Shown here in pieces: positions 33,254 to 44,305 of a stretch of 64,000 nucleotides of DNA. How positions within the stretch are numbered: position 1 is the first letter of the stretch; the number at the start of each line of letters is the position of its first letter. A program made the translations under genes and the position numbers. Source of the stretch: Rhodobacteraceae bacterium LMO-JJ12 (GTDB lineage: Bacteria; Pseudomonadota; Alphaproteobacteria; Rhodobacterales; Rhodobacteraceae); NCBI GenBank assembly GCA_021555075.1, contig JAKGBX010000001.1, positions 310,001-374,000 on the forward strand. Reading direction: 5' to 3'. The notes below the pieces were generated by a model. The model worked only from the letters and a program-made list of their open reading frames with translations, searched no databases and had not been told where the DNA came from.

Positions 33254-34429
33254 ATGACAGATATTGTAATTCTCGACGGTGCGCGCACCGCAATTGGCAC
33301 ATTCGGCGGCGCGCTTGCTGGCACACCGCCTTCACAACTGGGCGCGATCGCTGCGAAAGAGGCGATGGCGCGTTCCGGCGTCGAAGGTGGACAGATTGGC
33401 CATGTGGTTTTCGGCCATGTGATCAATACGGAGCCGCGCGACATGTATATTTCTCGCGTCGCGGCGATGGACGCAGGTATTCCCGATACGACGCCCGCGA
33501 TGAACGTGAACCGGCTTTGTGGCTCCGGCGCGCAGGCTATCGTTTCGGTGGTGCAGTCGCTGATGCTGGGTGACGCCGACTTCGGCCTGGCTGGCGGCGC
33601 CGAAAACATGAGCCGTTCACCCTACATCGTTCCGGCTCAGCGCTGGGGTCAGAAGATGGGCGATATCAAGACGTTGGACATGATGCTCGGCGCGTTAAAC
33701 TGTCCTTTCGGCACCGGGCATATGGGCGTCACTGCCGAGAATGTTGCGGCCGAACATGGCGTCACCCGCGCCGCGCAGGATGCCTTCGCGCTGGAAAGCC
33801 AGACCCGTGCCGCGCGGGCAATTTCGGAAGGCCGTTTCAAGGATCAGATCGTGCCTGTCGAGGTCAAGGTCAAGCGCGATATGGTGGCCTTTGACACCGA
33901 TGAACACCCCAAGGCAACCACTGCCGAGGCGCTGGCCGGTCTGCGCGCGGTGTTCCAGAAGGATGGCACTGTCACAGCGGGCAATGCCTCCGGTATCAAC
34001 GATGGCGCCGCAGCGCTGGTTCTTGCGCGGGCGGATGCGGCTGAAAAAGCCGGGTTGAAGCCACGCGCCCGCGTCCTGGGCTACGCTCATGCCGGTGTGC
34101 GCCCCGAAGTGATGGGTATCGGTCCAGTGCCTGCGGTCCAGAAACTGCTTGAGCGTACGGGCTTGAAAGCAGAAGATTTTGACGTGATCGAGTCCAATGA
34201 GGCTTTCGCCGCGCAAGCGCTTGCCGTCAACATGGGGCTTGGCCTCGACCCGGCCGTGGTGAACCCCAATGGCGGAGCCATCGCGCTGGGCCATCCGGTG
34301 GGCGCGACCGGCGCACTCATCACGATCAAGGCGCTTTACGAGCTTGAGCGTATCGGCGGGAAGAAAGCCCTGATCACCATGTGTATCGGCGGCGGTCAGG
34401 GCATCGCTTTGGCGATTGAGGCGCTCTAA
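33254..34429 (+). CDS. Acetyl-CoA C-acyltransferase (thiolase)
   Basis: The 391-residue thiolase has the acyl-enzyme Cys89 in NRLCGSGAQA, the catalytic His347 in GGAIALGHPVGATG and Cys377 in TMCIGGGQG. It is the length of biosynthetic/BktB-type thiolases that condense or cleave acetyl-CoA and short acyl-CoAs. It stands alone after a 437-bp intergenic region, and its stop overlaps by 4 bp the 3' end of the convergent pbpC gene. No polyhydroxyalkanoate genes are adjacent, so the pathway remains open. Confidence 0.94.
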   Translation: MTDIVILDGARTAIGTFGGALAGTPPSQLGAIAAKEAMARSGVEGGQIGHVVFGHVINTEPRDMYISRVAAMDAGIPDTTPAMNVNRLCGSGAQAIVSVVQSLMLGDADFGLAGGAENMSRSPYIVPAQRWGQKMGDIKTLDMMLGALNCPFGTGHMGVTAENVAAEHGVTRAAQDAFALESQTRAARAISEGRFKDQIVPVEVKVKRDMVAFDTDEHPKATTAEALAGLRAVFQKDGTVTAGNASGINDGAAALVLARADAAEKAGLKPRARVLGYAHAGVRPEVMGIGPVPAVQKLLERTGLKAEDFDVIESNEAFAAQALAVNMGLGLDPAVVNPNGGAIALGHPVGATGALITIKALYELERIGGKKALITMCIGGGQGIALAIEAL

Positions 34430-36471
34430 TCCACCTGGATTTCGGCGCGCGCGGCCCGTCCGCGCGCGTCGATCACCGCAAGCTTGACAAAGCCCTTGCC
34501 GCTCCACGGCAGGACGATCTCGCGTCCATGTGCGCCCGTGATCAAAGGTGCGCCATCGGCCAGAATCGAAAACGGCGGCACCCCGTCGCGGATTTTCACA
34601 ACCAGCGGCATATCCGCCTCCAAAGGCAGGCGCGCACCATCGGGTGGAAAGGCCAGAACGGGTGCGTCCGTTGCAGCTTTGAAGACTGCACTTCGCCCAC
34701 GAAACCGCTGCAAGGGTTGTGGCAACTGGGCGTTTGCGACCAAAAGGGTCTCTGGCGGCGGCGTCGCCAAAGGTTCGAGCTCGGGTCTTACCCGTTGGAA
34801 AACTTCGGTCAAAATCGGTGCAGCCAGATCGCCGCCAAACGCGCCAGGCACCGGCGTTCCATCGGCCCGCCCGATCCAGACGGCGGCCACATGACCACCA
34901 TCAAACCCCACCGCCCAAGCATCGCGATGGCCATAAGACGTGCCGGTCTTGAAGGCCAGCTTGCCTTCGCTCTTGCCCCCCGGCGGGGTCAGCCCGGCGA
35001 GGATATGCCCCACCTGCCACGCCGCAGCCCGGCTTACGATGTGCTGGCCTTCGGTTTGCTCGCTGTCAGATTTCCACCTCAGATCAATCGCTTGCCCACC
35101 GCGTGCCAGCCCTGCATAGAGCTGAACCAGATCCTGCATTGTGAGTCCCACGCCGCCCAATGCCACCGCCAACCCCGGCTTGCCCCCGGGAAGGGCGGGG
35201 CGCGCGCCTGCGCGACGTAGACTTGCCATGAACCGGGCCGGGCCGATCTCGTCCATCAGCATCACCACGGGAATATTCAGCGACAATTGCAGTGCCTCGC
35301 GCACCCTGAGTTCACCGCGAAAGCCGCCATCGAAATTTTGTGGTGCATAGCTGCCAAAGGCCACTGGCCTGTCGTCTATTACGGTTTCCGGATGCGCTAA
35401 CCCCTGATCGAACGCCATGGCATAGATAAGCGGTTTCAGCGTTGACCCTGGTGAGCGCAAGGCCCGCGTCATGTCGATAAATCCGCGTCGCGCGTCGCGG
35501 CTGCCATAGCTGGCCGATCCGACCGAGGCCAAGACCTCCCCGCTTCGGTGATCCACAACCATCATCGCGATCGAAACCTGTCCGGGCAGGTCGCGCAGGC
35601 TTTCGCGCGCCAATTCTTCGAGCGAATCTTGCAAGCCGGTATCGAGCGTGAGGTCGTGGCGTGTGGCCAAAGGCGCTTCGGCGCGGGCGCGGTCGGTCAA
35701 ATGCGGCGCCAATGATGGAAAGGGCAGGCGCGCCATCGGCACCGGCTCGTGCGTTGCCGTTTCATAGGCTTCCGCACCGATCACCCCGGCCTTGGCCATT
35801 CGTTCAAGAACGCGATTGCGCGCGTTCTGCGCTGCTTTCCAGTCTCGGTCGGGGCGTCGTGCCTCGGGCGATTGCGGCAATGCCACCAACAAGGCGGCCT
35901 GCGCCGGGGTCAATCGCGTGGGTTCCTTGCCAAACCACGATAACGTTGCTGCGCGCACCCCTTCAAGGTTTCCGCCAAAGGGCGCATGCGTCAGATATAA
36001 AGCGAGGATTTCATCCTTGGAAAGTTTGCGTTCCAGCGCCATGGCCAGCCGCATTTGCCGCAGCTTGCCTCTCATCCGCCCGGTGCCGCTATCCTCCAAG
36101 AGTCGTGCCACTTGCATGGTGAGGGTCGAGCCACCCGAGACAACCTTGCCGTTCCACAGCGCCTGCGCCACCGCGCGGCTCATCGCCCAGCCATCGACTC
36201 CACCATGTTGGCGAAACCGCTTGTCTTCATACGCAATCAGCATATCGAGATAGCGCCGGTCGACCTGTGCCACGTTTGCTCCCAGGCGCCAGCGTCCGTC
36301 GCGCAGCGTGTAGACACGCAGCAGATCGCCATTCCGCCCGCGCATCTCGACCGAGGTTTCAGAAAGGAGCGGCGGCAATTCGGCCGCCGCGACCCAATGG
36401 TCCAAACCATCCCGCGCGGCTGCCCCGGCAAACAGCAGGACAGCCACAGCTATGAACGGCCAGGCCTTCAT
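34426..36471 (-). CDS. pbpC: Penicillin-binding protein 1C (bifunctional peptidoglycan synthase)
   Basis: The 681-residue membrane-anchored protein has an N-terminal helix and a GT51 glycosyltransferase domain (about 60-235): YEDKRFRQHGGVDGWAMSRA, then GGSTLTMQVARLL. A transpeptidase domain follows with SPGSTLKPLIYA (SxxK), QLSLNIPV (SxN) and FKTGTSYG (KTG). The last 100 residues are the BiPBP_C beta domain. Its ATG overlaps the stop of the giant macroglobulin gene, the conserved pbpC pairing. It acts in the periplasm on wall synthesis or repair. Confidence 0.95.
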   Translation of the reverse strand: MKAWPFIAVAVLLFAGAAARDGLDHWVAAAELPPLLSETSVEMRGRNGDLLRVYTLRDGRWRLGANVAQVDRRYLDMLIAYEDKRFRQHGGVDGWAMSRAVAQALWNGKVVSGGSTLTMQVARLLEDSGTGRMRGKLRQMRLAMALERKLSKDEILALYLTHAPFGGNLEGVRAATLSWFGKEPTRLTPAQAALLVALPQSPEARRPDRDWKAAQNARNRVLERMAKAGVIGAEAYETATHEPVPMARLPFPSLAPHLTDRARAEAPLATRHDLTLDTGLQDSLEELARESLRDLPGQVSIAMMVVDHRSGEVLASVGSASYGSRDARRGFIDMTRALRSPGSTLKPLIYAMAFDQGLAHPETVIDDRPVAFGSYAPQNFDGGFRGELRVREALQLSLNIPVVMLMDEIGPARFMASLRRAGARPALPGGKPGLAVALGGVGLTMQDLVQLYAGLARGGQAIDLRWKSDSEQTEGQHIVSRAAAWQVGHILAGLTPPGGKSEGKLAFKTGTSYGHRDAWAVGFDGGHVAAVWIGRADGTPVPGAFGGDLAAPILTEVFQRVRPELEPLATPPPETLLVANAQLPQPLQRFRGRSAVFKAATDAPVLAFPPDGARLPLEADMPLVVKIRDGVPPFSILADGAPLITGAHGREIVLPWSGKGFVKLAVIDARGRAARAEIQVD

Positions 36472-39400
36472 TCAGCGACGCTCAGCCGCCCCGTGCCTGT
36501 CTGTGCGCGGTATTGTGGGCGATACATGTCTTCAACCTGTGCCGCCGGATGATGGTATTCGCCCGGCGAAACTGCCCTCACGATATAGGCAAGCTGAAAC
36601 GGCTTGTCCTGACGCCAGTCGAGAGCCGCAATAAACCGATCCGAGCGGAATTCGGCATGGTTTGCTTCTACCGGCTTTAGCCAGTCGAGCGCGCGAATAT
36701 CACCTGAACGCAACAGGTTCGGATTGTCGATCTCAAACCCGGCGGGTAGCGGATCATCCACGATCAGCCGGGCTTCCCCCTTCTCAAACGGTGTCACCCG
36801 CAAAACGGCGACATACCGCTCACCAACCTTGGGTGCCAGCACGTCAACCTGCTCGCCGTTCATCGTGTAGTAGAAGCGATCAATCCGATAGCCATAGCCA
36901 TCTGCGGGTGGTGCCACTTCGGGAACGCCGAAGGTCGTCAGCGTCACATCGGTCTGGTGTCCGCTCTCGTTACGAATGGCCATGCCCGCGCCCATAGTAT
37001 CTTCCTCCAGTAGCTTGACCAGAGGCCCAGTCACAGGCGCGCCGTTCAGGGTCAGCCCGGCAATTGACGGATCTTGCACCAGCGCGCGTGCCGCCAAAAG
37101 TGTCCAGACGCTTTCCTGGGTTGATCGCCGACCCTGCGCAGCACCGACACGAGAGGCCAGTGCTTCGCGGTCGACCGCATTGCTGCCCGCTTCCACCGCA
37201 AGGGTCAGAACTCCCGCCGCATCGCGCAGATGGGTGCCGTAATCGGCGCGCCAGACCTGATCTTCCTTCGGAGATTGCGCCGCGATCATCCGTCCCGCCC
37301 GGGCAAACATCCGGTCGGCGCGGGTCTGATCGCCATACATCGCCAATGCTGCGGCCACTTGCGCGACTCCAAGAGGGGTGCTGAACGCTTCGGCTTTTTC
37401 ATCGGCGTAATAGCGCAGATCCGCCATTGCCGCCGCGCCTTCACGTGCGAGAACCAACAAGGCATAGGCCAATTCGCCGCCTCCCTCATCGAAATCGGGC
37501 GCGTAATTCACCTTGTTGCGCAGGTTGTCCATCGCCAGCCGGAATGCCAGTTGCGGTACGTCATAGCCCTCAGCCCGCGCCCGGCTCAGGAAGTCCGAGA
37601 CATAGGCATCGAGCCACAGATCGCCGCTTTCGGGATACCACAGGCCAAAAGAGCCGTTGCTGGACTGCCGGGCAAGCACGCGCTCGATGGCTTGATCGAT
37701 ACGTTCCTGCACCTTGTCATGTGCGCCGAGCCCCAGCGCCTTGGCAACAGGCCCGAAATACAACAGAGGCATCGCCACCGAGGTCACCTGTTCTGTGCAG
37801 CCATAGGGGTAGCGATCCAGCGCGCTCAGAAGACCGGGCGCGTCAAGTTTGGCCAACGGTCCGGCAGAAACAACGGCTGAACCGGTGCCTTGCCGCATAC
37901 CGGCAAAGACGTTTTGATCGAGCGTGAAGGTGTCACCCGCAGCCAGTTCAAACCGCCGGGTGATTGCGACTTCCGGGTCGTTCAGCCGCACAGGCATGAT
38001 GAGCGTCTTGGTCAGTTGCTTCCCATCCGGCGTGGTCAATGCAATGCGGATCGTGTGATCTCCCACATCGCCTGCCACTAGAGGAATTCTGAAGTTGGCT
38101 TTTTCCTTGTCTCCAAGGGTCACGCCCGAGGGCACATTGCCCGCCAGCATCACGCCAATGGCGCTCACATCCAGCCCCATCCGGCCCGAGGGGCCATCGG
38201 CATGCACGATTTCAAGCAACAAGCGCGAGGTATCGCCAGGCGCGAGGTAACGCGGCAGGCTTGCGGTGACCACCACGGGATCGCGCACCAGAACATCCGC
38301 CTCGGCCTGTCCGACCGCGCCTTTGCTCCAGGCCACGGCCATAAGCCGCACGGTGCCGTTGAACTCGGGAATATCAAACGCCACTTCGGCGCGCCCATCC
38401 GGGCCGACCATGACCGGCCCGCTAAAGAACGCCACCAATTCCTCGGTGGGCGGTGGTGACTGGGTGCCTGCGTCAGCGGCGGAATCCCCGCCCGAACGCA
38501 CGGCACCCATGGCGCCGTTCATTCCGTCGATCAACCGACCATAGACATCGCGGATATCCATACCCAGCCGCCGTTGGCCAAAGTAATGTGCGGACGGGTC
38601 GGGGCTTTCAAACCCTGTGAGATTGAGAATACCCACATCCACGGCCGCAACGGTGACATAGGCTGTCTGGCCTTCGCCAATGCCATCAACCTTCACCGCC
38701 GCCTGCAAAAGACCACGCGGCGCTGATTTCTCGGGTGCCTCCATTGTCACCTTGAGCTGTTTTGCGCCCGGATCGATCTTGGCATAGCTGAGGCCCATCG
38801 AACGCGCCGGGTTTTGCCCCGCTGCCACGTCCATTGGCCGGATGACCGACGCAGTGACATAGGCACCCGCCCCCCATTCATCAGTAACATCGAGCGGGAT
38901 CAGGTTTTCGCCCTTGGTGACTTCCACGGCTTTCATCGTGATCAGCCGGTTTGACATCACAGTAACAAGCGCAGTGCCCGCATAGCGTGGCACGAGCCGT
39001 AACTTCGCGGTATCGCCGCTGATATAGCCCGGCTTGTCGAGTGACAGTTCAAGCATGTCCGGTGTGCTAGCCGTATCGGCAGGCACATACCATCCGGCAT
39101 AGAAGTCGGTCGAGCTTGAGACGTATTCGCCATCCTGCCGCTCGACCACCAACTCGTAAGAGCCCCAGTCCACCGCGCCAGATACCTCGATAGGGTCGTC
39201 GCCAAGCATGGCCGTGCCGTCAGAAACCTTCTTGCGGGTGGTGATGACTTCCCAATTCCAGTCGCCGTATTCCTGATACCATTGATAGCGGCGATAGACC
39301 CGATTAAGCGTCCATTTCACCTGCATCTTCGCAGGCTTCAGGTCGGCCCCGAGCGCGATCAGTTGAAAGCGCGCATCGCCGCCTTCCTCGACCACGTCCT

Positions 39401-41900
39401 CGAACAATGGCTTGATCCCGATCACGGCACCCGCGGGGGATATATCACGGGTGAGCCGCCGCTCGACCGGGCGGCCCGATCCTTCGGAAACACGGGTTAT
39501 TACGTCGAGTTCAAGCGGGCGATCCGAAACAGGTGCCACCGGCAGGGTGACGGCGATGGTGGCTTGGCCATCAGTGCCGGTGCGTTCACCCTGGAAGTAG
39601 CCGCGGCGCGGCGTTGCACTGCTGTCGTGACGCCCAAAGAGATAGCCAGGCCATGCGTCAAGGCTGCGCTTTGCGCGCAGGATGGAATCACCCTCGACCG
39701 GTAGATCACCCCCCGGCGCGCCAAAAAGGTAGTTCGCCTGAACGGTCAATGAGGTGTCTTGGCCCGGATAGATCGGGCCTTCGGGCAAGGCGAGTTCGAA
39801 ATCAATTCGCTCGGGCAGGAAATCCTCGACTAAAACGGTCATGCTGGCCAGCGCGGGCGCGTCGACATCGGCTTTGATATCCAGTCGCCATGCTCCGCGC
39901 GGCACTGTCGATCCCACCGGCATCGAGAACACGTGGCCCCCGGCCGCGCCCTTGTCAGAGAAATGGCGCGCGTACTCCACGCCATCGGGCCGTGTCAGGA
40001 TCGCAGTAAGAGGTAAATCATCAATCGCCTCAGCGACGCCATCACGTGCCAGAACGGTTGCGTTGATCACCTCGCCTGCCCGATAGGCTCCGCGATCAGT
40101 GGTCAGAAATACGTCAATCGGCCCGGCTGGTGCGCGCCCTTCCACGCCTCTGTCCGACAGGTCAAACGCCGGATCGGTGAGCGACAGAAACGCCATGTCA
40201 GACGCGCCCTGTTCGACCATGATAAGCGCGGGTTCAGCACCGTTTGAGCCGCGCATTAGCCCGCCTTCGAACCGCGCATACCCCTGTGCATCGGTCATCG
40301 CCGTTCCGAGCACACGGTTGGAGCGCGACAGCAGCGTTGCCTTGACGCCGTCGCGCGCTTCGGCCGAGGCAAGTGAACGGACAAACACATGCAGCCCGTC
40401 GGCGCCGCTCATCGTGGTCAGGCCCAGATCGGTCAGGATGAACCATTGCGTTGCACCCGCATCGTCATATTCGTCTTCGCCCGGGATAGAGGCGGACAGC
40501 GCATAGACCCCCGGTGCGAGATCCTTGATCAGATCGCCCATTGGCAGGCGTGTGGTCATATCACGGTTGAGCGTGCTCTTGAGCTCACCCTTGCCCCGCC
40601 AGACCTCTTCACCTACGTCGCCGTTGAACTCGCGTTCAGCGTAATAGGACATCCGCTTTCCGAAATACTGCTCCTGGATCGAACGCACGATATTGCGGTC
40701 AGACACCCGGCGCAGCTTGAGATCCACTTCGGTCAGGTTGACCGATTGCACCGGGATAGCGGCGTCGGCGGCCTTGGGCAGCACATAGGCGCGGCCCGCG
40801 AAATTCACACTGGGCGACCGGTCGCGGACGTAAAAGCGAAGCTCGGTGTCCTTGGTCAGCTTCTCACCGTTCTGCGCCGGGAGCCCTTCGCGGAAAGTGA
40901 TGACATAGCGTTGCCCGTGTTCGGCCCCGCCGATGCAGATGCGATTGCCTTCCACCTCGACAGACATGCGTTGATCCGGCAATTGGGTATACGGCGCGTA
41001 ATCCACGCCGGTTTTGACCAGTTGCTCGGAAAATTCTGCGCAAACCCGCGGGTCGGCCTTGTCGCTTTCCACTTCATGTTCAGTGATCCGAAAGCCATAT
41101 TTCGCAATCGCCTTGTCGAGTCTTGCGGTCAGTTCTTCGCGCGGCTGGATACGTTCGGCCAGACGCAGAGCCGGAATCATGTTGCGCCCGCGTTTCTGAC
41201 GTTCCAATGCATCCGCCATCACCGAAAGCGCATTTACCCGCTGTGGATCACTCAGCGCGCGTAAATACCCGTTTACCGCAGCCTCCATTGCGCGGCTGGC
41301 ATACTTGCGTTTTTCGCTTGATTTGTTGGTTTCAATTGCCAGTGACAGGCGGGCATATTCAACCCATAGATCGCTGCGATCACTGGCCGCCACAGCCGCC
41401 CCTGTCCAACGCATCGCGTTGAGGAAATCGTTGACGTTACGGCGATCCTGGGCCGCATTGAGGAGGGTGTCGAGCGTATATTGACCACCCGGATGCAACG
41501 GCCCGATTTGCTGCGCCTGTCTGAGAGCGTTTGTCAGGTCGCGATTGGGCAGAAAGGCATCAAGCTCGGCCGCGCGTGCGCTGGCGATCTGGGCAATCGC
41601 CGGATCAAGCAAAAGAACCTCAGCAGAACTTGCGCCTTCATAGGGCTGCTTCTCGGTTACGCCGGATTTCGGGAAACAGGCTTTTGAGCGTTCGTTGAAC
41701 GTATATGCCCGGCAATTGGAATCGCTGAGGCAGGCGTTTTGACACGAACGCAGATCGGTATCGAACAGCGCTTGCAGATCTGAACCGTAAAAATCGACGT
41801 CCTTGGACACTACCAAGCGACGATCAGGCAAATAGTCTTGAGAAAATGCAGGCAAAGCCAATCCGAAAACGAGGGTGAGAGCGGCAAAAATACGGCGCAT
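36468..41900 (-). CDS. Alpha-2-macroglobulin family protein with N-terminal PAN domain
   Basis: The protein has 1810 residues from ATG 41900, preceded by GGAGG. A signal peptide (MRRIFAALTLVFGLALPAFS) is followed by a PAN/Apple module (about 20-100; SCQNACLSDSNCRAYTFNER). Macroglobulin and bait-type domains come next (RTDRGAYRAGEVINATVLAR-like text, FLPERIDFELAL). The thioester site is YPYGCTEQVTS near residue 1367, then an alpha-alpha toroid. Bacterial macroglobulins trap proteases and are paired with PBP1C, which follows here with a 4-bp overlap. No lipobox is seen, unlike E. coli YfhM, so it may be soluble in the periplasm. Confidence 0.95.
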   Translation of the reverse strand: MRRIFAALTLVFGLALPAFSQDYLPDRRLVVSKDVDFYGSDLQALFDTDLRSCQNACLSDSNCRAYTFNERSKACFPKSGVTEKQPYEGASSAEVLLLDPAIAQIASARAAELDAFLPNRDLTNALRQAQQIGPLHPGGQYTLDTLLNAAQDRRNVNDFLNAMRWTGAAVAASDRSDLWVEYARLSLAIETNKSSEKRKYASRAMEAAVNGYLRALSDPQRVNALSVMADALERQKRGRNMIPALRLAERIQPREELTARLDKAIAKYGFRITEHEVESDKADPRVCAEFSEQLVKTGVDYAPYTQLPDQRMSVEVEGNRICIGGAEHGQRYVITFREGLPAQNGEKLTKDTELRFYVRDRSPSVNFAGRAYVLPKAADAAIPVQSVNLTEVDLKLRRVSDRNIVRSIQEQYFGKRMSYYAEREFNGDVGEEVWRGKGELKSTLNRDMTTRLPMGDLIKDLAPGVYALSASIPGEDEYDDAGATQWFILTDLGLTTMSGADGLHVFVRSLASAEARDGVKATLLSRSNRVLGTAMTDAQGYARFEGGLMRGSNGAEPALIMVEQGASDMAFLSLTDPAFDLSDRGVEGRAPAGPIDVFLTTDRGAYRAGEVINATVLARDGVAEAIDDLPLTAILTRPDGVEYARHFSDKGAAGGHVFSMPVGSTVPRGAWRLDIKADVDAPALASMTVLVEDFLPERIDFELALPEGPIYPGQDTSLTVQANYLFGAPGGDLPVEGDSILRAKRSLDAWPGYLFGRHDSSATPRRGYFQGERTGTDGQATIAVTLPVAPVSDRPLELDVITRVSEGSGRPVERRLTRDISPAGAVIGIKPLFEDVVEEGGDARFQLIALGADLKPAKMQVKWTLNRVYRRYQWYQEYGDWNWEVITTRKKVSDGTAMLGDDPIEVSGAVDWGSYELVVERQDGEYVSSSTDFYAGWYVPADTASTPDMLELSLDKPGYISGDTAKLRLVPRYAGTALVTVMSNRLITMKAVEVTKGENLIPLDVTDEWGAGAYVTASVIRPMDVAAGQNPARSMGLSYAKIDPGAKQLKVTMEAPEKSAPRGLLQAAVKVDGIGEGQTAYVTVAAVDVGILNLTGFESPDPSAHYFGQRRLGMDIRDVYGRLIDGMNGAMGAVRSGGDSAADAGTQSPPPTEELVAFFSGPVMVGPDGRAEVAFDIPEFNGTVRLMAVAWSKGAVGQAEADVLVRDPVVVTASLPRYLAPGDTSRLLLEIVHADGPSGRMGLDVSAIGVMLAGNVPSGVTLGDKEKANFRIPLVAGDVGDHTIRIALTTPDGKQLTKTLIMPVRLNDPEVAITRRFELAAGDTFTLDQNVFAGMRQGTGSAVVSAGPLAKLDAPGLLSALDRYPYGCTEQVTSVAMPLLYFGPVAKALGLGAHDKVQERIDQAIERVLARQSSNGSFGLWYPESGDLWLDAYVSDFLSRARAEGYDVPQLAFRLAMDNLRNKVNYAPDFDEGGGELAYALLVLAREGAAAMADLRYYADEKAEAFSTPLGVAQVAAALAMYGDQTRADRMFARAGRMIAAQSPKEDQVWRADYGTHLRDAAGVLTLAVEAGSNAVDREALASRVGAAQGRRSTQESVWTLLAARALVQDPSIAGLTLNGAPVTGPLVKLLEEDTMGAGMAIRNESGHQTDVTLTTFGVPEVAPPADGYGYRIDRFYYTMNGEQVDVLAPKVGERYVAVLRVTPFEKGEARLIVDDPLPAGFEIDNPNLLRSGDIRALDWLKPVEANHAEFRSDRFIAALDWRQDKPFQLAYIVRAVSPGEYHHPAAQVEDMYRPQYRAQTGTGRLSVAE

Positions 41901-42064
41901 GGAATCCTCCTTGATCAATGTGAAGATGGTGGCATGGCCGTGCCGACATGGCAACACACACGCGCGTCTGAAAAACCTGACTGACACCTATGAGTTTTTA
42001 AGCGAATGTTCACCACAATCCCTCAAGGTTGCGGGCGTTGCCAGCGGGTCGTTGGAGGGCGTGC

Positions 42065-44293
42065 ATGAACCTTGCCACCAAACTTTCGGAAGAGCGTAGG
42101 ATGCGGCTGGCCGCGGAACGTCTGCTTGAACAGAAGCAGGCCGAACTTTTTGCCGCCAACCGCAAACTTGGACATCACGCGCGCAAGCTGTCGGACGAAA
42201 TTGTCGAAACCCGCGCACAGGTTCAGACAGTGCGTGATGAGAACGAGAAGGTTAAATCCGATCTTACCGTTGCGCATCAAAAGATTGAAGTGGCGCACCA
42301 GAAGATCGAGGTGGCCGAGCGTCGTTTGTGGCTTTCGATTCAGGCGATTCAGGACGGTTTTGCTTTTTTTGACCCTGACAGCCGCCTGATCGCGGCAAAT
42401 ATGGCGTATCTCGCGGTTTTTGAGGGTCTGGAAGAGGTGAGGCCCGGCGTCACCTATACGCGCATTCTTCAATTGATCACCGAAGAGGGTATATTCGATA
42501 TCGGCGAGATGTCACCGGTGCAGTGGCGCGAAATGATGCTTGAACGCTGGCATAATCCGGCCCCTGACACCACGGTTCAGCGGCTTTGGAACGGCGAATA
42601 CATCAAGCTGATCGATCAGCGCGGCCATGGTGGAGATGTTGTCTCATTGGCGCATAATATCTCGGATACGATGCGCTATGAGGCCGAACTGAGAAAGGCC
42701 CGCGAAAAGGCCGAAGCGGCGAGCCGCGCCAAATCCTCGTTCCTTGCCAATATGAGCCACGAGATCCGCACGCCGATGAACGGTGTGGTCGGGATGGCCG
42801 AGTTGATGCAGGACACCGCCCTTGACGACGAACAGAAGCTCTATGTCGAAACGATCAAGAATTCGGGCGAGGCGCTTCTCGTCATCATTAACGATATTCT
42901 GGATTACTCCAAGATCGAGGCCGAAAAGTTGGAGTTGCGTGCCGAACCTTTCGATCTGGAACGCACGATACATGAGATCATCATGCTGCTTCAAACAACT
43001 GCACGCGAAAAGGGAATTGATCTGCTGATTGATTTCGATCTGTTCTTGCCCACCGTTTTTGTCGGCGATCGGGGGCGCATCCGTCAAATTCTGACCAATC
43101 TGATCGGCAACGCTGTGAAGTTTACGCTGAAAGGGCATATTCTGGTGCGAATTGTCGGTTTTCAGAAGGAAAATTCGGCGCAAACCCAGCTGCATATCGC
43201 GGTCGAGGATACAGGCATCGGCATCTCTGAGGAAAAGGTCGGTCTTATTTTCGGGGAGTTCAATCAAGTTGAAGATGAACGCAACCGGCAGTTCGAAGGT
43301 ACCGGGCTTGGGCTTGCTATCAGCGAAAAGCTGATCAAGTTGATGGGAGGGGAAATCTGGGTCGATAGCGAAGCTGGGGTTGGATCGAGCTTTGGTTTCA
43401 AGATTGCGCTGGACGCCGCCGAGGTCGACACACCAAAGGCGCCAATGCTTCCCGCGACGATGCGCCGGGTTCTGGTGGTCGATGACCTTGAAACAAACCG
43501 CACGATCCTGGGCAGGCAGCTTGAAGCGCTTGGTCTGATACCCCTGTGCGTGACCAGCGGCGCTGAAGCTTTGCGGCATCTTGGGGATGGGTTTGACCTG
43601 ATCGTGACGGATCACAACATGCCAAGGATGGATGGGTTGGAACTGGCCACGAAACTGCGCGCGCTAGGATGCGAAGCCCCGATCCTGATGCTTTCTTCCA
43701 ACCCGGCGGCAGCGGAAAAGAATGCGGCTATCAAACATGTTCAGGCGGTGCTGCAAAAACCCACGCCTCGGCGTGAGCTTTTCGCCCGGCTAGAGGAGCT
43801 GGCTGCGCGGCCTTCCATCGACAGAGGCGAACAAGATCAAAGCGAAACCCAACAGGGTGCCTCGCTTATGCGTGCGATGCGCGTGCTTGCCGCCGAAGAC
43901 AATAAAACCAATCGGTTGGTTTTCCAAAAAATGGTCAAGACGCTCGATATCGACCTGCAATTCGCAGCAAATGGATTGGAAGCTGTCGCGCTTTTCCAAT
44001 CCTATCAACCCGACCTGATTTTCATGGATATCTCGATGCCCAAGATGGACGGCAAGGAAGCTACGGGTGAAATCCGCGCGCTGGAAGCGCAGCTTGGGAC
44101 ACATGTGCCTATTGTGGCGTTGACTGCACATGCGATGGACAGTGACAAAGACGGCATTCTTGCCGCCGGGCTGGATCAGTACCTGACAAAGCCACTGCGC
44201 AAGGCCGAGATTTTCGCGGCGATCGGCGAGCATTGCCCCAAAGAGGCGCGCCCAATTGCCAAGGATGATGGGCCGACCACGGCTGTGCGATGA
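42065..44293 (+). CDS. Hybrid sensor histidine kinase with two receiver domains
   Basis: The protein has 742 residues from ATG 42065 (GGAGGG upstream). It starts with a coiled coil (about 1-95; repeated [15 protein letters not shown]) and has no transmembrane helix. A PAS-like domain (about 95-205: [20 protein letters not shown]) precedes the HisKA box [20 protein letters not shown] with His about 232. The HATPase has [11 protein letters not shown] and [13 protein letters not shown]. Two receivers follow (VVDDLETNR...[11 protein letters not shown] and AAEDNKTNR...[11 protein letters not shown]). No phosphotransfer or output domain is present, so a separate Hpt protein is expected. It is divergent from the macroglobulin gene. 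Confidence 0.94.
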   Translation: MNLATKLSEERRMRLAAERLLEQKQAELFAANRKLGHHARKLSDEIVETRAQVQTVRDENEKVKSDLTVAHQKIEVAHQKIEVAERRLWLSIQAIQDGFAFFDPDSRLIAANMAYLAVFEGLEEVRPGVTYTRILQLITEEGIFDIGEMSPVQWREMMLERWHNPAPDTTVQRLWNGEYIKLIDQRGHGGDVVSLAHNISDTMRYEAELRKAREKAEAASRAKSSFLANMSHEIRTPMNGVVGMAELMQDTALDDEQKLYVETIKNSGEALLVIINDILDYSKIEAEKLELRAEPFDLERTIHEIIMLLQTTAREKGIDLLIDFDLFLPTVFVGDRGRIRQILTNLIGNAVKFTLKGHILVRIVGFQKENSAQTQLHIAVEDTGIGISEEKVGLIFGEFNQVEDERNRQFEGTGLGLAISEKLIKLMGGEIWVDSEAGVGSSFGFKIALDAAEVDTPKAPMLPATMRRVLVVDDLETNRTILGRQLEALGLIPLCVTSGAEALRHLGDGFDLIVTDHNMPRMDGLELATKLRALGCEAPILMLSSNPAAAEKNAAIKHVQAVLQKPTPRRELFARLEELAARPSIDRGEQDQSETQQGASLMRAMRVLAAEDNKTNRLVFQKMVKTLDIDLQFAANGLEAVALFQSYQPDLIFMDISMPKMDGKEATGEIRALEAQLGTHVPIVALTAHAMDSDKDGILAAGLDQYLTKPLRKAEIFAAIGEHCPKEARPIAKDDGPTTAVR

Positions 44294-44305
44294 GTGCGGC
44301 GCGTT

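Noticed and set aside
41911-41924. TTGATcaatGTGAA between the macroglobulin and hybrid kinase genes, resembling an FNR box
   Set aside because: The second half site has GTGAA instead of ATCAA/GTCAA, and neither neighbour has an anaerobic role.
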